From Leptofilum sp965223285 (GTDB taxonomy: Bacteria > Chloroflexota > Anaerolineae > Promineifilales > Promineifilaceae), in the NCBI RefSeq assembly GCF_965223285.1, contig NZ_OZ244997.1, positions 3,224,001 through 3,288,000 on the forward strand: 64,000 bases of DNA, given 5' to 3'. Shown in pieces: positions 16,582 to 25,256 of the stretch. The notes under the pieces were generated by a model. The model was not told the DNA's origin. It saw nothing but the letters and a program-made list of their open reading frames with translations, and did not search any database. The position numbers were made by a program, and so were the translations under genes. Positions within the stretch are counted from its first letter, which is position 1. Each line of letters begins with the position of its first letter.

Positions 16582-17256
16582 TTCTAGCTGATCTGATAGC
16601 AGTTCTTGCAACCGCGGATGCGCCGCATAAACGCCCCGATACTCCGGTGGCAGCAGGGCGGCGATGCGGCACATTATTTCGTCGGTGCTTTTCTGCAAAA
16701 ATTCATCTTTATTTTTGCGGGGTAGCGGCGGCACGGTAAATGGTTCACCGACGCGAATGGTGATGTCGAGACGCCGGAATTTTTTGAGACGGCCGTACAC
16801 CACCTTATCTTCTGTACCAGTGACGGCTACTGGAATAATGGGGACGCCCGTTTTGGCAGCCAGATAGGCCGCCCCTGGCTTGCCCGGCTGCATTTGCCCG
16901 GTGGCACTGCGGGTGCCCTCAGGGGCAACGGCCGCCATACCGCCCGCTTTTAGCCGCTTTTGTACCTCGCGCAAGGTACGGAAATCGGCATTGTGCCGAT
17001 CCAGCCAGAGTGCATCCAACTGCCGCGCCGTCCAGCGCCAAATCCAATAAGCCTGGTATTTCTCGGCCACCATCATGATGATGTCATCTCGTTCCGACAA
17101 GATCATCGCCAGCATAGCATCCAGTCGGCCCAGATGATTGCTAACGGCCAGGCAAGCTCCCGATGCCGGGATGCGCTCCATTTCAGATAGTTCAATTCTG
17201 GCAATAATCCGCAAAATGAAGCGACATACGAATCGGAGAATTTTGAGAAACTTCAT
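16564..17256 (-). CDS. plsC: 1-acylglycerol-3-phosphate acyltransferase-like protein
   Basis: 230-residue membrane-associated acyltransferase of the PlsC family, adding a fatty acyl group to lysophosphatidic acid or a similar acceptor. The catalytic HX4D motif is NHLGRLD with His41 and Asp46, and the acceptor-binding motif is VAPEGTRSATG. A hydrophobic N-terminal helix (FLKILRFVCRFILRIIARI) anchors it to the membrane. The C-terminal EIGD is encoded by the intergenic repeat arm, so the natural C-terminus was probably extended or replaced by repeat sequence. It precedes the glycosyltransferase on the same strand. Several PlsC paralogues usually coexist; the acceptor here is not certain. Confidence 0.85.
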   Translation of the reverse strand: MKFLKILRFVCRFILRIIARIELSEMERIPASGACLAVSNHLGRLDAMLAMILSERDDIIMMVAEKYQAYWIWRWTARQLDALWLDRHNADFRTLREVQKRLKAGGMAAVAPEGTRSATGQMQPGKPGAAYLAAKTGVPIIPVAVTGTEDKVVYGRLKKFRRLDITIRVGEPFTVPPLPRKNKDEFLQKSTDEIMCRIAALLPPEYRGVYAAHPRLQELLSDQLEKEIGD

Positions 17257-17337
17257 GGCAAAATTATATAGGTAAAAGCGGCAGCGTGCTTATTGCAAAA
17301 CTCAGACTGAGCTTTGCAAACTGTACAGTCCAAGACA

Positions 17338-18165
17338 TCACCCCCAGATTTCATGCGAATCTAGCCCGGTGAGCCAGCGGGTAATGCCAAAAGCAACGAC
17401 CGCCAGCCCCAGCAGGATGAGGGCAGTGATGAAGGTAATGCGCAGGTCGCGTTCTAGTGAAGCGTAGACCAGTAGCGGCATTGTTTGGGTGGTGCCCTGC
17501 AGATTCCCAGCAAACAAAATGGTCGCGCCAAACTCCCCCAATGCCCGCGCCCAGCTCAAAATAAGCCCGGCCAGCAGCCCGTTTCGGCTGAGTGGCAGCA
17601 TGATGTGGCGAAACGTCTGCCAGCGACTGGCACCATCTACTGCTGCTGCATCTTCAAATTCACGGGGCAGGGCAGCGAAGCGGCTTTGGGCAGCCCGAAT
17701 GTAAAAAGGGGAAGCGACAAAAACCTGGGCCAGCACAACGGCCGTGCCCGAAAACGTAATCGTAATCCCCAACTCTGCCAGCGGCAGCCCCAGCAGCCCC
17801 CGCCGCCCAAAAACGGCCAGCAGGCCCAGTCCAGCCACCACCGGAGGCATTACAATCGGCAGCTCGATGAAGACGGTAAGCAGCCGCTTGAAGCGCAGCG
17901 GGTAGCGGGCCAGCACATACGCCAGCGGCGTCCCTAGTAAGATGATGAGCAGTACGCTAATGGCGGTGGTAGAGAGGCTGAGCAAAACGGCACTGGCAAG
18001 GCTGCTTTGGTTGAGTGCGGCCGTTCCCGGCAAGGTAAGCCCCCGCCACACCAACCCCACCAGCGGTAAGATGAGGAAGAGGGACATGATGATGGAAAGA
18101 ACGGCCGTCACCCACCCGACCCATCGTGCTGAACCTGAAGAATCTAATTTTTGCCCTGCTCTCAT
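17338..18165 (-). CDS. modB: Molybdate/tungstate ABC transporter permease (ModB-like)
   Basis: 275-residue inner-membrane permease with about six helices. The EAA-type ATPase-contact loop is AAAVDGASRWQTFRHIMLPLSRNGLLAG, and family motifs IELPIVMPPVVAGLGLL and SWARALGEFGATILFAGN are typical of ModB/WtpB/TupB. The start is set at the Met of MRAGQKLD; a longer in-frame start at 18210 would begin inside the repeat at 18194-18264. No binding protein or ATPase gene is adjacent, so partners must be encoded elsewhere. A strong minus-strand terminator lies about 110 bp upstream, which may be an attenuator or the end of another transcript. A sulfate (CysT-like) substrate is less likely but not excluded. 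Confidence 0.82.
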   Translation of the reverse strand: MRAGQKLDSSGSARWVGWVTAVLSIIMSLFLILPLVGLVWRGLTLPGTAALNQSSLASAVLLSLSTTAISVLLIILLGTPLAYVLARYPLRFKRLLTVFIELPIVMPPVVAGLGLLAVFGRRGLLGLPLAELGITITFSGTAVVLAQVFVASPFYIRAAQSRFAALPREFEDAAAVDGASRWQTFRHIMLPLSRNGLLAGLILSWARALGEFGATILFAGNLQGTTQTMPLLVYASLERDLRITFITALILLGLAVVAFGITRWLTGLDSHEIWG

Positions 18166-18193
18166 CAAAAAAACACGCTTCCTGTAGAAGTTT

Positions 18194-18264
18194 TTTGCCA
18201 CAGAGAGCACAGAGGTTTTAGAGATTTGGTTTTCTCTTTCTTCTCTGTGAACTCTGTGGCTTAA
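18194..18264. repeat. Intergenic tandem-unit hairpin repeat (CACAGAGG type)
   Basis: Left arm GCCACAGAGAGCACAGAGG and right arm CTCTGTGAACTCTGTGGC pair with few mismatches. Related repeats are at 12361-12404 and 27472-27560. Confidence 0.8.
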
Positions 18265-18275
18265 GATTCTTTTAC

Positions 18276-18315
18276 AACAAAAAAGCGGGGCTTTGCCGCA
18301 GCAGCAACCCGCTTT
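18276..18315 (-). terminator. Intrinsic terminator upstream of modB
   Basis: On the minus strand AAAGCGGG (18315-18308) pairs with CCCGCTTT (18289-18282), and the stem runs into TTTTTTGTTG. It lies 110 bp before the modB start, so it either attenuates modB or ends a short upstream transcript. Confidence 0.7.
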
Positions 18316-18513
18316 ATTCTCTTTGCAATTGTCCGCAAAAATGAAAACGATTCAACCCTTTTCAATAAGCAGCTCATCACTATCTTTGGTGAGGAGGCTG
18401 CCGTCCAAACAATGATTGCCTTCGGCTATAAATTTAGGTAACGGCCGTTACCCAACATTGTGTATACTTGCGCGCATCGGTAAAAGAATTGTGTAGCCCG
18501 TGGAGGTAATCTC
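18316..18513. other. Non-coding stretch upstream of modB and the sulfotransferase gene
   Basis: No gene is supported here. On the minus strand a hairpin at about 18379-18411 (GCAGCCTCCTCAC pairing with GTGATGAGCTGC, one mismatch) precedes the terminator at 18276-18315, an arrangement that could be a structured leader for modB. On the plus strand TATACT at 18463-18468 could be a -10 element for the sulfotransferase; no good -35 is seen. One ACGGCCGT copy is at 18441-18448. Confidence 0.4.
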
Positions 18514-19395
18514 GTGACCGAATATCCGCATGTTTTGGTAAACGATGGACGTGGTGGGCAGATGATTTTCCCGCCATTTATTCCCCAAGCAAATTTAGAC
18601 ACGCTAGCAACGCAGTTTGAAACGCTGCCAAGAGACACCTTTGTCGTAACGTTTCCCAAATGTGGCACGACCTGGATGGAGCAAGTGATCCATTTACTGC
18701 TAAACGACGGCGAGCAGGGCGAAAAGCTCATCACCGACCAAAATCCGTGGGTGGAGGCAATTCCCTCGCGGCCACAGGGCTTCCATCAATTTTTGGCGCA
18801 GATGATGCAGCCCCGCGTGTTTACCAGCCATTTGCCGCTTCAGCTCATGCCTGGGTTGGGCGATCCAATGGCACGATTTGTGTATGTGGCCCGGAATCCG
18901 AAGGATACGGCCGTTTCCTACTACTACCACGACCGCAGCAAAATCGGGTACGACGGGAGCTGGGCAGACCATTTGCAGCTATTCATGGCGGGCAAGCTCA
19001 TGTTTGGCAACTTTTTTAGCCACGTTTTAGATTGGTGGCAGGCCAGCCAAACGGCCGAAAACATTTTCTTTACCACCTACGAAGCGATGAAGGCCGATTT
19101 GGGGCAGGTGGTGACGCAGTTGGCTGATTTTCTGGATGTAGCTGCCGCGCCAGCACTGGTAAAAACGGTGGTAGAAAAGAGCAGGTTCAAGGCAATGGTC
19201 ACCAATCCACAAACCAACTTTAGCTGGGTGCCCAGCAAAGAAGGGGAAGCATCCCACTTTCGCAAAGGGGTAGTAGGGGATTGGCGCAACCATTTTTCGC
19301 CAGAACAAAATGAAGCGTTTGACACGCTTTTCACGGAGCGGATGGTTGGCTCTAATTTGCGCCTTGATTTTGGTGATGGGTTGATTTTGCCGTGA
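18514..19395 (+). CDS. PAPS-dependent sulfotransferase
   Basis: 293-residue enzyme of the Sulfotransfer_1 family, closest in motif pattern to eukaryotic-type cytosolic sulfotransferases. The 5'-phosphosulfate loop is TFPKCGTTWMEQV (residues 46-58). The 3'-phosphate site is VYVARNPKDTAVSYYYH. The C-terminal signature FRKGVVGDWRNHF is complete. It transfers sulfate from PAPS to a hydroxyl or amine of an unknown small acceptor. The start is GTG with GGAGG about 9 nt upstream. It is monocistronic as far as can be seen and flanked by unrelated genes. No signal peptide is present. Confidence 0.9.
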   Translation: MTEYPHVLVNDGRGGQMIFPPFIPQANLDTLATQFETLPRDTFVVTFPKCGTTWMEQVIHLLLNDGEQGEKLITDQNPWVEAIPSRPQGFHQFLAQMMQPRVFTSHLPLQLMPGLGDPMARFVYVARNPKDTAVSYYYHDRSKIGYDGSWADHLQLFMAGKLMFGNFFSHVLDWWQASQTAENIFFTTYEAMKADLGQVVTQLADFLDVAAAPALVKTVVEKSRFKAMVTNPQTNFSWVPSKEGEASHFRKGVVGDWRNHFSPEQNEAFDTLFTERMVGSNLRLDFGDGLILP

Positions 19396-19491
19396 GTTTG
19401 GTGAGAACGGCCGTTTCATTCCTTACAACACAAAGATGAAAAAGCATACAAAATGACGGAGTCCTATTACTTTTGTACCAAAAGCACGTGG

Positions 19492-19521
19492 TTGAGAGCT
19501 CGTCAAGATTTCGTTTATAAT
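19492..19521 (+). promoter_or_regulatory. Sigma-70-type promoter of the 19573 gene
   Basis: TTGAGA (19492-19497), 18-bp spacer, TATAAT (19516-19521). Predicted start of transcription is about 45 nt before the ATG at 19573, which is preceded by a GGGGAGG site. Confidence 0.65.
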
Positions 19522-19572
19522 TGCCTCTGTTAGCGTTTCCAGACAATTGATCCAGTTCGGGGAGGCAAATTC

Positions 19573-20667
19573 ATGCACGCATACAAACCCAGCAACAAAG
19601 CACCTATCACAGGCATTTTTATATTGTTAGCTATTTCCATCTTTGCAGGCATCCTGCTTGGTTTACTCACCTTTGCCATATCCAAACTAATCTATTTGAT
19701 AATAATTTTCCCGCTAGGATTAGGAATCATTGGTGGGGCACTCATCGGCACAGTTGGCGTGCGTCGGGGCAAAATGCGAAATCCAATCATTGGCGGCTTA
19801 TTTGGTCTACTTATTGGACTAACAATTTACGGCTCCTTTCGCTATGCACAATATAACGCGTTTCGCAATGAGTTAAGGGGAATTATTAGGCAAGAAATAG
19901 AACAGGGTTTTATTATCGTTGATCCTGATATGGCAGATGACATCATTGACCAATTTTTGTTCGAGGAGACAGGTAGTTCAGGTATTTGGGGCTACCTGAA
20001 GTTGGCTGCAATTGAAGGGGAATCATTTGGCCGGATGTTCGGTGGGCAAAGTATAAACATTGGGCCAACCCTTACCTGGCTCTACTGGATTGTTGAGCTG
20101 GGCATTATTGCCGGGATAGCGATGTCCGTAGGTTACAGTGGGGCAAAAGAGCCATTTTGTGAAACATGCCAAGAATGGTTCGGCCCAAGAACTGTGATTG
20201 GCAATGTTAAGGCCGCTAGCACAGATTTACTCTTGCAAACAATACAAATCGGTAACTTTTCAAAAGTTCATGGGATGATACAAGAAAATGCCGTAGCCCC
20301 CAGCGCAGATGTCTCTATTCTGGAATGTTCATGTGTGGCCAATGATTCAGTTCTCCTTGTTGAAAGCGTCACAATCAACAATAAAGGGAAACTAGAATAT
20401 AAGACCTTGCTTCAAAACTTGATTCAACCAGCACAACGAGATGAACTGTTTCAGCAAAAAAAGACACAGGATGACATAGTCCTAGACGAAATAGACGCAT
20501 TTGAAACAACTCCTGTACCGTTAGCTGAAAAAGTGTCTGATTTCCCCTTTGACAATGAGTTGGCAACGGAAACTAAAGATTACACCCGGACCAGAATCTT
20601 TCTTATCATTGCAATTTTGCTGATTGTCTTGCCATTCCTTATAGGCATTTTTCTGGCATCAAGCTAG
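19573..20667 (+). CDS. Hypothetical multi-pass membrane protein
   Basis: 364-residue protein I do not recognise. Three hydrophobic segments lie near the N-terminus (about 13-38, 41-60, 73-92), one at about 165-185 (TLTWLYWIVELGIIAGIAMSV) and one at the extreme C-terminus (about 340-361). The third and fourth bracket an acidic stretch; a CETCQEW motif (CxxC) follows the fourth, and an Asp/Glu-rich soluble region precedes the last helix. It has its own promoter and no ACGGCCGT copy, and it is more AT-rich than its neighbours, so recent acquisition is possible. Start supported by a strong ribosome-binding site. No function can be proposed. Confidence 0.7.
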   Translation: MHAYKPSNKAPITGIFILLAISIFAGILLGLLTFAISKLIYLIIIFPLGLGIIGGALIGTVGVRRGKMRNPIIGGLFGLLIGLTIYGSFRYAQYNAFRNELRGIIRQEIEQGFIIVDPDMADDIIDQFLFEETGSSGIWGYLKLAAIEGESFGRMFGGQSINIGPTLTWLYWIVELGIIAGIAMSVGYSGAKEPFCETCQEWFGPRTVIGNVKAASTDLLLQTIQIGNFSKVHGMIQENAVAPSADVSILECSCVANDSVLLVESVTINNKGKLEYKTLLQNLIQPAQRDELFQQKKTQDDIVLDEIDAFETTPVPLAEKVSDFPFDNELATETKDYTRTRIFLIIAILLIVLPFLIGIFLASS

Positions 20668-20761
20668 GCACTAATCGAACCCTTTCAATATTCCGGCGTA
20701 CAGATAATTGTTGTATGTCTCCCAAAATCGCCAAAGCTGTGGGGTTGGGTAAAATCGGGGG

Positions 20762-21934
20762 ATGGCTTTGAATGAACCGACAATTAGCAGCAACGGCGTT
20801 GTCCGTCCCACCTACATTGAAGTCAATCTGACCCGCCTGACGGAAAATTACCGGGCAATTGAACGCGCCGTCGCGCCTGCCACGGTGATGCCCATTTTGA
20901 AGGCGAATGCGTACGGGCACGGACTGGTGGAGGTAGCTCGGCATGTGGTGTCGCTGGGTGCGCCATACCTGGGCGTCGCTTTTTTGGAAGAGGGGATTTT
21001 GCTGCGCGAGGCGGGCATCACCGCGCCGATTTTGGTGCTGGGGGGGATCATTGGCAACCAGGTGCCGCTCTTTTTGCAACACGACCTCACCCTCACCGCC
21101 TCCTCTGTTGAAAAGCTGACCCAAATTGACAGAGCCGCCGCCGAAATGGGCGTGCGGGCGAAAGTTCACCTGAAGATTGACACAGGGATGGAGCGGATTG
21201 GGGTGCATTATTACAGTGCGGATTTGCTGCTAGAGGCGGCTTTGCGCTGCGAGCATTGTCTGGTGGAGGGGATTTTTTCTCACTTCGCCAATGCGGATAC
21301 GGCCGTTCTCCAATCCGCCCAAACCCAACTGGAACGGTTCAACCAGGTGCTCTCGTTTTATGAATCTCGCGGGCTGCCACCACCACCGCTGCGCCACATG
21401 GCCAACTCCGGGGCGATCTTGCAGCTGCCCGGCAGTCATTTCGACATGGTGCGAGCGGGCATTTTGCTCTACGGCGTCTATCCGTCGGACGATGTGGCCA
21501 AAACGATTGCCGTGCGCCCGGTGCTTAGCTGGAAGTCACGGGTGGTTTACTTCAAGGTGGTGCTGCCTAACCATCCGGTAAGCTACGGCTCTACCTGGCA
21601 AAGCGACCATATGGTGCGCGTTGTGACGGTGCCAGTCGGGTATGGCGACGGCTATTTCCGGCGCATGTCGGGGCGAGCGCAGGTGGTTATTCGGGGGAAG
21701 CGATATCCAGTAATCGGCCGTATTTGCATGGACCAGCTCATGGTCAACATTGAGTGGGACAGTGCCTACAACAACGATGAGGTGGTGCTGCTTGGGGAAA
21801 GTGGAGGTAGCAACGTGGCTATCACTTGCGAGGAGCTGGCAGAGTGGGCTGGCACCATCCCCTACGAAATTCTCACCAACATCAACACCCGCGTCTCCCG
21901 CCTGTACATCACCGAGAAAGAAAAAAGGGGATGA
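20762..21934 (+). CDS. alr: Alanine racemase
   Basis: 390-residue PLP enzyme converting L-alanine to D-alanine for peptidoglycan. The PLP lysine is Lys47 in PILKANAYGHG. HLKIDTGMERIGV and the cofactor-phosphate region HMANSGAILQLPGSHFDMVRAGILLYG follow. The catalytic tyrosine of the C-terminal beta domain is in VSYGSTWQ, and GRICMDQLMVN matches the family. An intact alr suggests the organism makes D-alanine, although many Chloroflexota have an unusual envelope. Its stop codon lies inside a hairpin (21927-21957), followed by a second strong stem. Confidence 0.92.
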   Translation: MALNEPTISSNGVVRPTYIEVNLTRLTENYRAIERAVAPATVMPILKANAYGHGLVEVARHVVSLGAPYLGVAFLEEGILLREAGITAPILVLGGIIGNQVPLFLQHDLTLTASSVEKLTQIDRAAAEMGVRAKVHLKIDTGMERIGVHYYSADLLLEAALRCEHCLVEGIFSHFANADTAVLQSAQTQLERFNQVLSFYESRGLPPPPLRHMANSGAILQLPGSHFDMVRAGILLYGVYPSDDVAKTIAVRPVLSWKSRVVYFKVVLPNHPVSYGSTWQSDHMVRVVTVPVGYGDGYFRRMSGRAQVVIRGKRYPVIGRICMDQLMVNIEWDSAYNNDEVVLLGESGGSNVAITCEELAEWAGTIPYEILTNINTRVSRLYITEKEKRG

Positions 21935-22001
21935 ACAGATGGAATCTATTCATCCCCCAGAAAGCGTTCGACCCCGGCCAGGAGGGAGAACCGGGGTCGA
22001 A
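21927..22001 (+). terminator. Tandem hairpins ending alr
   Basis: GGGGATGAA (21927-21935) pairs with TTCATCCCC (21949-21957) and overlaps the alr stop. A second 11-bp stem, TTCGACCCCGG (21967-21977) with CCGGGGTCGAA (21991-22001), is followed by a T-containing tail. The region is convergent with the gene ending at 22090. Confidence 0.7.
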
Positions 22002-22089
22002 ACACTTCTTTTGGCGACTTCTGATTATTAGAATAGCCTCCTTACTTAAACCAAACCTGAGTCAAAGTTAAATGCTTCATAAGCAAACC

Positions 22090-23247
22090 CTACGCGGCAA
22101 GCTGAAAAACAGTTTGTAGCTCTCCAATTTGCAGCACATCCCCATCATTTAAGGTGCGGGCGCTGCTGATGGATTCCCCATTCAAGAAGGCAGGAAAGGC
22201 ATTATCCAGTCGCTCCAGGTAGTAGCGCACCCGCGCCCGCCGGATGACAATATTGCCAATGGTGAGTTCGCCTACACGGGGCAAGGTTTGGCGGTCGGTA
22301 CGGCCGTCTGCCCACTGAAAGGCCAGGCTAGGAAGACTCTGTGCGGGTCGGGGGACTGTCTGGCGGGGTATGGGCTGCGGTCTGGCGTGCTGCTCACGGC
22401 TACCAGCCCAGCCAGCCAGTGCCAGCAACAGGCTGCCAATCAGCCCCAGCAGCAGCGGCTGATAATTTCCAGCCACAAAGGGCGGCAGCAAGCGCAGCGT
22501 ATCAAACCGCCAACGATCGTTCACAACTTTGGCACGTTCATACTGCTGCTCAAAATCATCCAGCCAGGCCACATCCACCATGATTTTTTGCTGCACAGCC
22601 CACAAATTGTCTGGCAGGCCAATCCAGGATTGCAAACTTTCAGAGACGAGGTTGCCGTCGCCATTGCTAACCTTGGCGAGTGATTGTTGCAATTTAGGCA
22701 GTTCCAATCCGTTTGTGACGTTAGCAACGGCCGTTGCCGTTTGGTCCAATCCTTCACTTACATCGGTTAGGCTGTGGGAAACGGCCGTGCTTTGGGCATA
22801 CAAATTTGCCAGGGCCACATCCCCGTGCGCCATATCATAAAACCGGAGCTGGGCCAAATCCCTAGACAGTGCTTCCGCCCCCTGAACGGCAACCAACGTC
22901 TCATCTAAGGCAGCAATTTGGGCAACGGCCGTTTCCACACCTGTCACCACTGCATCCGCTTTGGAGCTTAGCGAAACCAAGCCGAGAACAGTGGCAACAA
23001 CGGGATTATCGAGGCTGTCATCCAGTTTGGCTGCTTGTTCAGTAAGCAACACACCGCGTAGCTGAGCCGCCAGCGAACTGTAATCATACAATCGCACCGT
23101 ACGCAACGGCTCGGCCGCAACTTCACTCATCAATTCTTCTGTTAGAACACGATAGGGATCGAACACATTGATTGTTCTGGCCCCAATAAACAGGGCCATA
23201 ATAACTGCCCCCAGGAACAGACCTACGCGATACACCATGCGGAACAT
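22090..23247 (-). CDS. Membrane protein with C-terminal FHA-like domain
   Basis: 385-residue protein. One N-terminal transmembrane helix (about 5-23) is followed by a long extracytoplasmic, alanine-rich helical region that may be coiled (about 30-255) and a second helix (about 262-283, PLLLGLIGSLLLALAGWAG). The last 75 residues (GELTIGNIVIRRARVRYYLERLDNAF to the C-terminus) have the FHA order of strands, with FLNGESISSARTLNDGDVLQIGE giving the conserved N-G and L-x-x-G-D. The usual GR-S-x-x-H phosphothreonine loop is degenerate, so phosphopeptide binding is doubtful. The topology resembles a signalling receptor; partner unknown. Confidence 0.65.
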   Translation of the reverse strand: MFRMVYRVGLFLGAVIMALFIGARTINVFDPYRVLTEELMSEVAAEPLRTVRLYDYSSLAAQLRGVLLTEQAAKLDDSLDNPVVATVLGLVSLSSKADAVVTGVETAVAQIAALDETLVAVQGAEALSRDLAQLRFYDMAHGDVALANLYAQSTAVSHSLTDVSEGLDQTATAVANVTNGLELPKLQQSLAKVSNGDGNLVSESLQSWIGLPDNLWAVQQKIMVDVAWLDDFEQQYERAKVVNDRWRFDTLRLLPPFVAGNYQPLLLGLIGSLLLALAGWAGSREQHARPQPIPRQTVPRPAQSLPSLAFQWADGRTDRQTLPRVGELTIGNIVIRRARVRYYLERLDNAFPAFLNGESISSARTLNDGDVLQIGELQTVFQLAA

Positions 23248-23372
23248 TTTTTCCTCCCGGCTCCCACAACCAAACTGCCAGAACGTATACAGGCAGTATA
23301 CGCAAAACGTCTGGACAAAAACGTCCAGACGGCTAACAACATTGTGACAAGTTTATGACAGGAAAACGCAGT

Positions 23373-24275
23373 TTAGGAAGCGGCGAGCTGATGCAAAACA
23401 GAAAGCACGTGGTCACGCATGGGGGCCGTGTGCCACATCGCCGAAATGTGCCCAGCAGGAATGGTCACCAACGGCCGTTCGGCAAACAGCTCTGCATGAT
23501 TTTCCATCCGAAAAAAGAGATCACTTTCGCCCAGCAAGGGGAACACGCGATTGGGAGCGCATTGCTGGTAGTAGGTTGTGAAGTCCAGGTGCTGTCGAAG
23601 CTCTGCCTGGGTAAGCTGCATCGGGCGGTTGAACAAATCGGAGATGTCCCAGATGACCTGCGCCAAATTGGGGGAAGCCAGCATGGGGATGACAGCCTGC
23701 GTTTGCTGCATCACCCCTTCATACATCATGCTGGTAATGCCGCCCCAACTTACACCGGCTGCCGCCGTGTAGGTGGCCCCTTCTGCCTCAAATTGCTGCT
23801 GCACCAGCTCCATGAGGCGCAGCGACCCAGCAAAAATCTGGTACACGCTTTGCACCGACACAAATCCTTTTTGCACTGGCTCTAGCCAATTATGGTGGAA
23901 AGGTGCCTGGATGCAGACAGTATGAAAGGGCAGCGGCACGGCTTGGGGAAACAGTCGCTGCCAGCTATTGGTGTACGGATATTCGTTAAAGCCATGATGG
24001 AACAATAGCAATGGTGCGTTGGGGTCTACCGCAGGGCGCGTTTTGACGCGGCAATGAATTTCTCCCATTGAGGTTTGTAGGGTAACGGGATGCTCGCCGG
24101 GGGCTGTCAGTTGGTAAACGGCCGTTTGCCGTCTATCTACCTCTGTTTTTGCCAACACATCTTCCAATGTTGGGGCTTCGGCTGCGCTGGATTCTAATGA
24201 ATCGGGCACGCGCCGATTGAGGCTGAACAATACCGCTTTATCAAGCTGTTGGCGCATGGTGTGACGAAAATTCAT
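23373..24275 (-). CDS. Alpha/beta hydrolase
   Basis: 300-residue serine hydrolase. The oxyanion region is LLLFHHGFNEYPYTNSW, and the nucleophile elbow is GVSWGGITSMMYEG (GxSxGG). A late Asp/His pair is plausible around ESDLFFRMENHAELF and PAGHISAMWH. The dienelactone-hydrolase/acyl-peptidase type is suggested, but the substrate is unknown. The start follows an AAGGTTG site. It is on the same strand as the FHA-like gene 125 bp downstream, which may be co-transcribed. Length is normal and no signal peptide is seen. Confidence 0.75.
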   Translation of the reverse strand: MNFRHTMRQQLDKAVLFSLNRRVPDSLESSAAEAPTLEDVLAKTEVDRRQTAVYQLTAPGEHPVTLQTSMGEIHCRVKTRPAVDPNAPLLLFHHGFNEYPYTNSWQRLFPQAVPLPFHTVCIQAPFHHNWLEPVQKGFVSVQSVYQIFAGSLRLMELVQQQFEAEGATYTAAAGVSWGGITSMMYEGVMQQTQAVIPMLASPNLAQVIWDISDLFNRPMQLTQAELRQHLDFTTYYQQCAPNRVFPLLGESDLFFRMENHAELFAERPLVTIPAGHISAMWHTAPMRDHVLSVLHQLAAS

Positions 24276-24468
24276 GCTGCAACCTTAACATTCAGTCCGG
24301 CAAACGCCAATAAAAGTGGGCGTTTCCAAAAATTCACTCATCTTTCACTCGGTTACGGCCGTTTGTAACAGCTTTTGTCAGCCAGCCAACCCATTCTGTG
24401 CTTGTAACCCACCCCGCCTGATTGTTAGAATAGGACTAAAGCACGACGATATTTTTGTACAAGTTGTC

Positions 24469-24474
24469 TATAAT
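24469..24474 (+). promoter_or_regulatory. -10 element TATAAT before the DUF1990-like gene
   Basis: TATAAT lies 2 nt upstream of the first in-frame ATG (24477), so transcription would begin after that codon. This supports the third ATG (24510) as the start. No good -35 is visible. Confidence 0.5.
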
Positions 24475-24509
24475 TCATGCCACGATTGCTGCTAAGGAAG
24501 ATGCGCAAG

Positions 24510-25115
24510 ATGAAACTGCTCACCACCGCAAAACTAAACTGGTTCGACGACGGCTGTTGCGACGTGAAATTTTTGGATGTCTGGCATGATGCACCCCGCA
24601 GCTACCGCCCCGGCCAACCGATCGATGACAGTTGGCATATGGATAGTTACGAATTGTCGCTGGGAAAGGATGGAGACGGCCGTCTCTTCAAAAAAGCATC
24701 GGATCGCCTCATGCGCTACCAGTTTTACCCCAGCGATGTGATGAGCCACACCAGCGACTTTGGCCTTTGGAACCGCTGGGTGCAGGCAGGTGACCGAATT
24801 ATCCAGCGCATTCACCTCTTTTCCCTATTTGGCAAACCCATTCTTGACGCCGTCACCATGACCGAAGTGTCGCAAGTCATCCTTGAGCCACGCCGCTACG
24901 GCTTCACTTACGTCACCGTAGACACCCATGTAGAGCAAGGCGAATGGTCTGCCTGCCTGGAATGGCGTGATGATGATGAGCTGGTGCTCACTATCCAAGC
25001 AATCTCCCGCCCTCGCCCCCAGGAACCCACCCGCAACTACAGCTTCATGCGCCGCCTGCAAAAAGCTGCCCACCAGCGCGGCCTCACGCACTTCAAACAA
25101 ACTGTCATCAGCTAA
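24510..25115 (+). CDS. DUF1990-like protein
   Basis: 201-residue protein matching by pattern the DUF1990/UPF0548 family. It has YQFYPSDVM near the middle, WVQAGDRIIQRIHLF, then the family signature YGFTYVTVDTHVEQGEWSACLEW and a terminal ISRPRPQEP (SRP) with MRRLQKAAHQRGLTHF. The function of the family is unknown; a lipocalin- or START-like fold has been suggested for such small proteins, which I cannot confirm. The start is the Met of MKLLTTAKLNW, chosen because AAGGAAG lies 9 nt upstream and a TATAAT element overlaps the more distal starts. Confidence 0.7.
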   Translation: MKLLTTAKLNWFDDGCCDVKFLDVWHDAPRSYRPGQPIDDSWHMDSYELSLGKDGDGRLFKKASDRLMRYQFYPSDVMSHTSDFGLWNRWVQAGDRIIQRIHLFSLFGKPILDAVTMTEVSQVILEPRRYGFTYVTVDTHVEQGEWSACLEWRDDDELVLTIQAISRPRPQEPTRNYSFMRRLQKAAHQRGLTHFKQTVIS

Positions 25116-25142
25116 ATCCTCCTTCTGTTTCTCTAACTTGAA

Positions 25143-25206
25143 CGGATGCTTCGTTTCACTCAGCAAGACAATCGTCGCTTGTCATTCTGAACGCAGTGAA
25201 GCATCC
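25143..25206. repeat. Intergenic repeat (TCATTCTGAACGCAGTGAAG type)
   Basis: GGATGCTTCGTTTCACTCAG and CTGAACGCAGTGAAGCATCC form an imperfect inverted repeat around a short spacer. The right arm belongs to the widespread bacterial TCATTCTGAGCGNAGCGAAG-like intergenic repeat. Confidence 0.7.
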
Positions 25207-25256
25207 CAACCGACTCGCTGAATGCTGGATTCTGCTAAAGCAAGTACAATGGCAGC

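Noticed and set aside
18340..18430. Minus-strand open stretch reading AEGNHCLDGSLL then TKDSDELLIEKG before the modB-side terminator
   Set aside because: No start codon after the upstream stop; too short to support as a gene or gene remnant. Kept only as part of the leader note.
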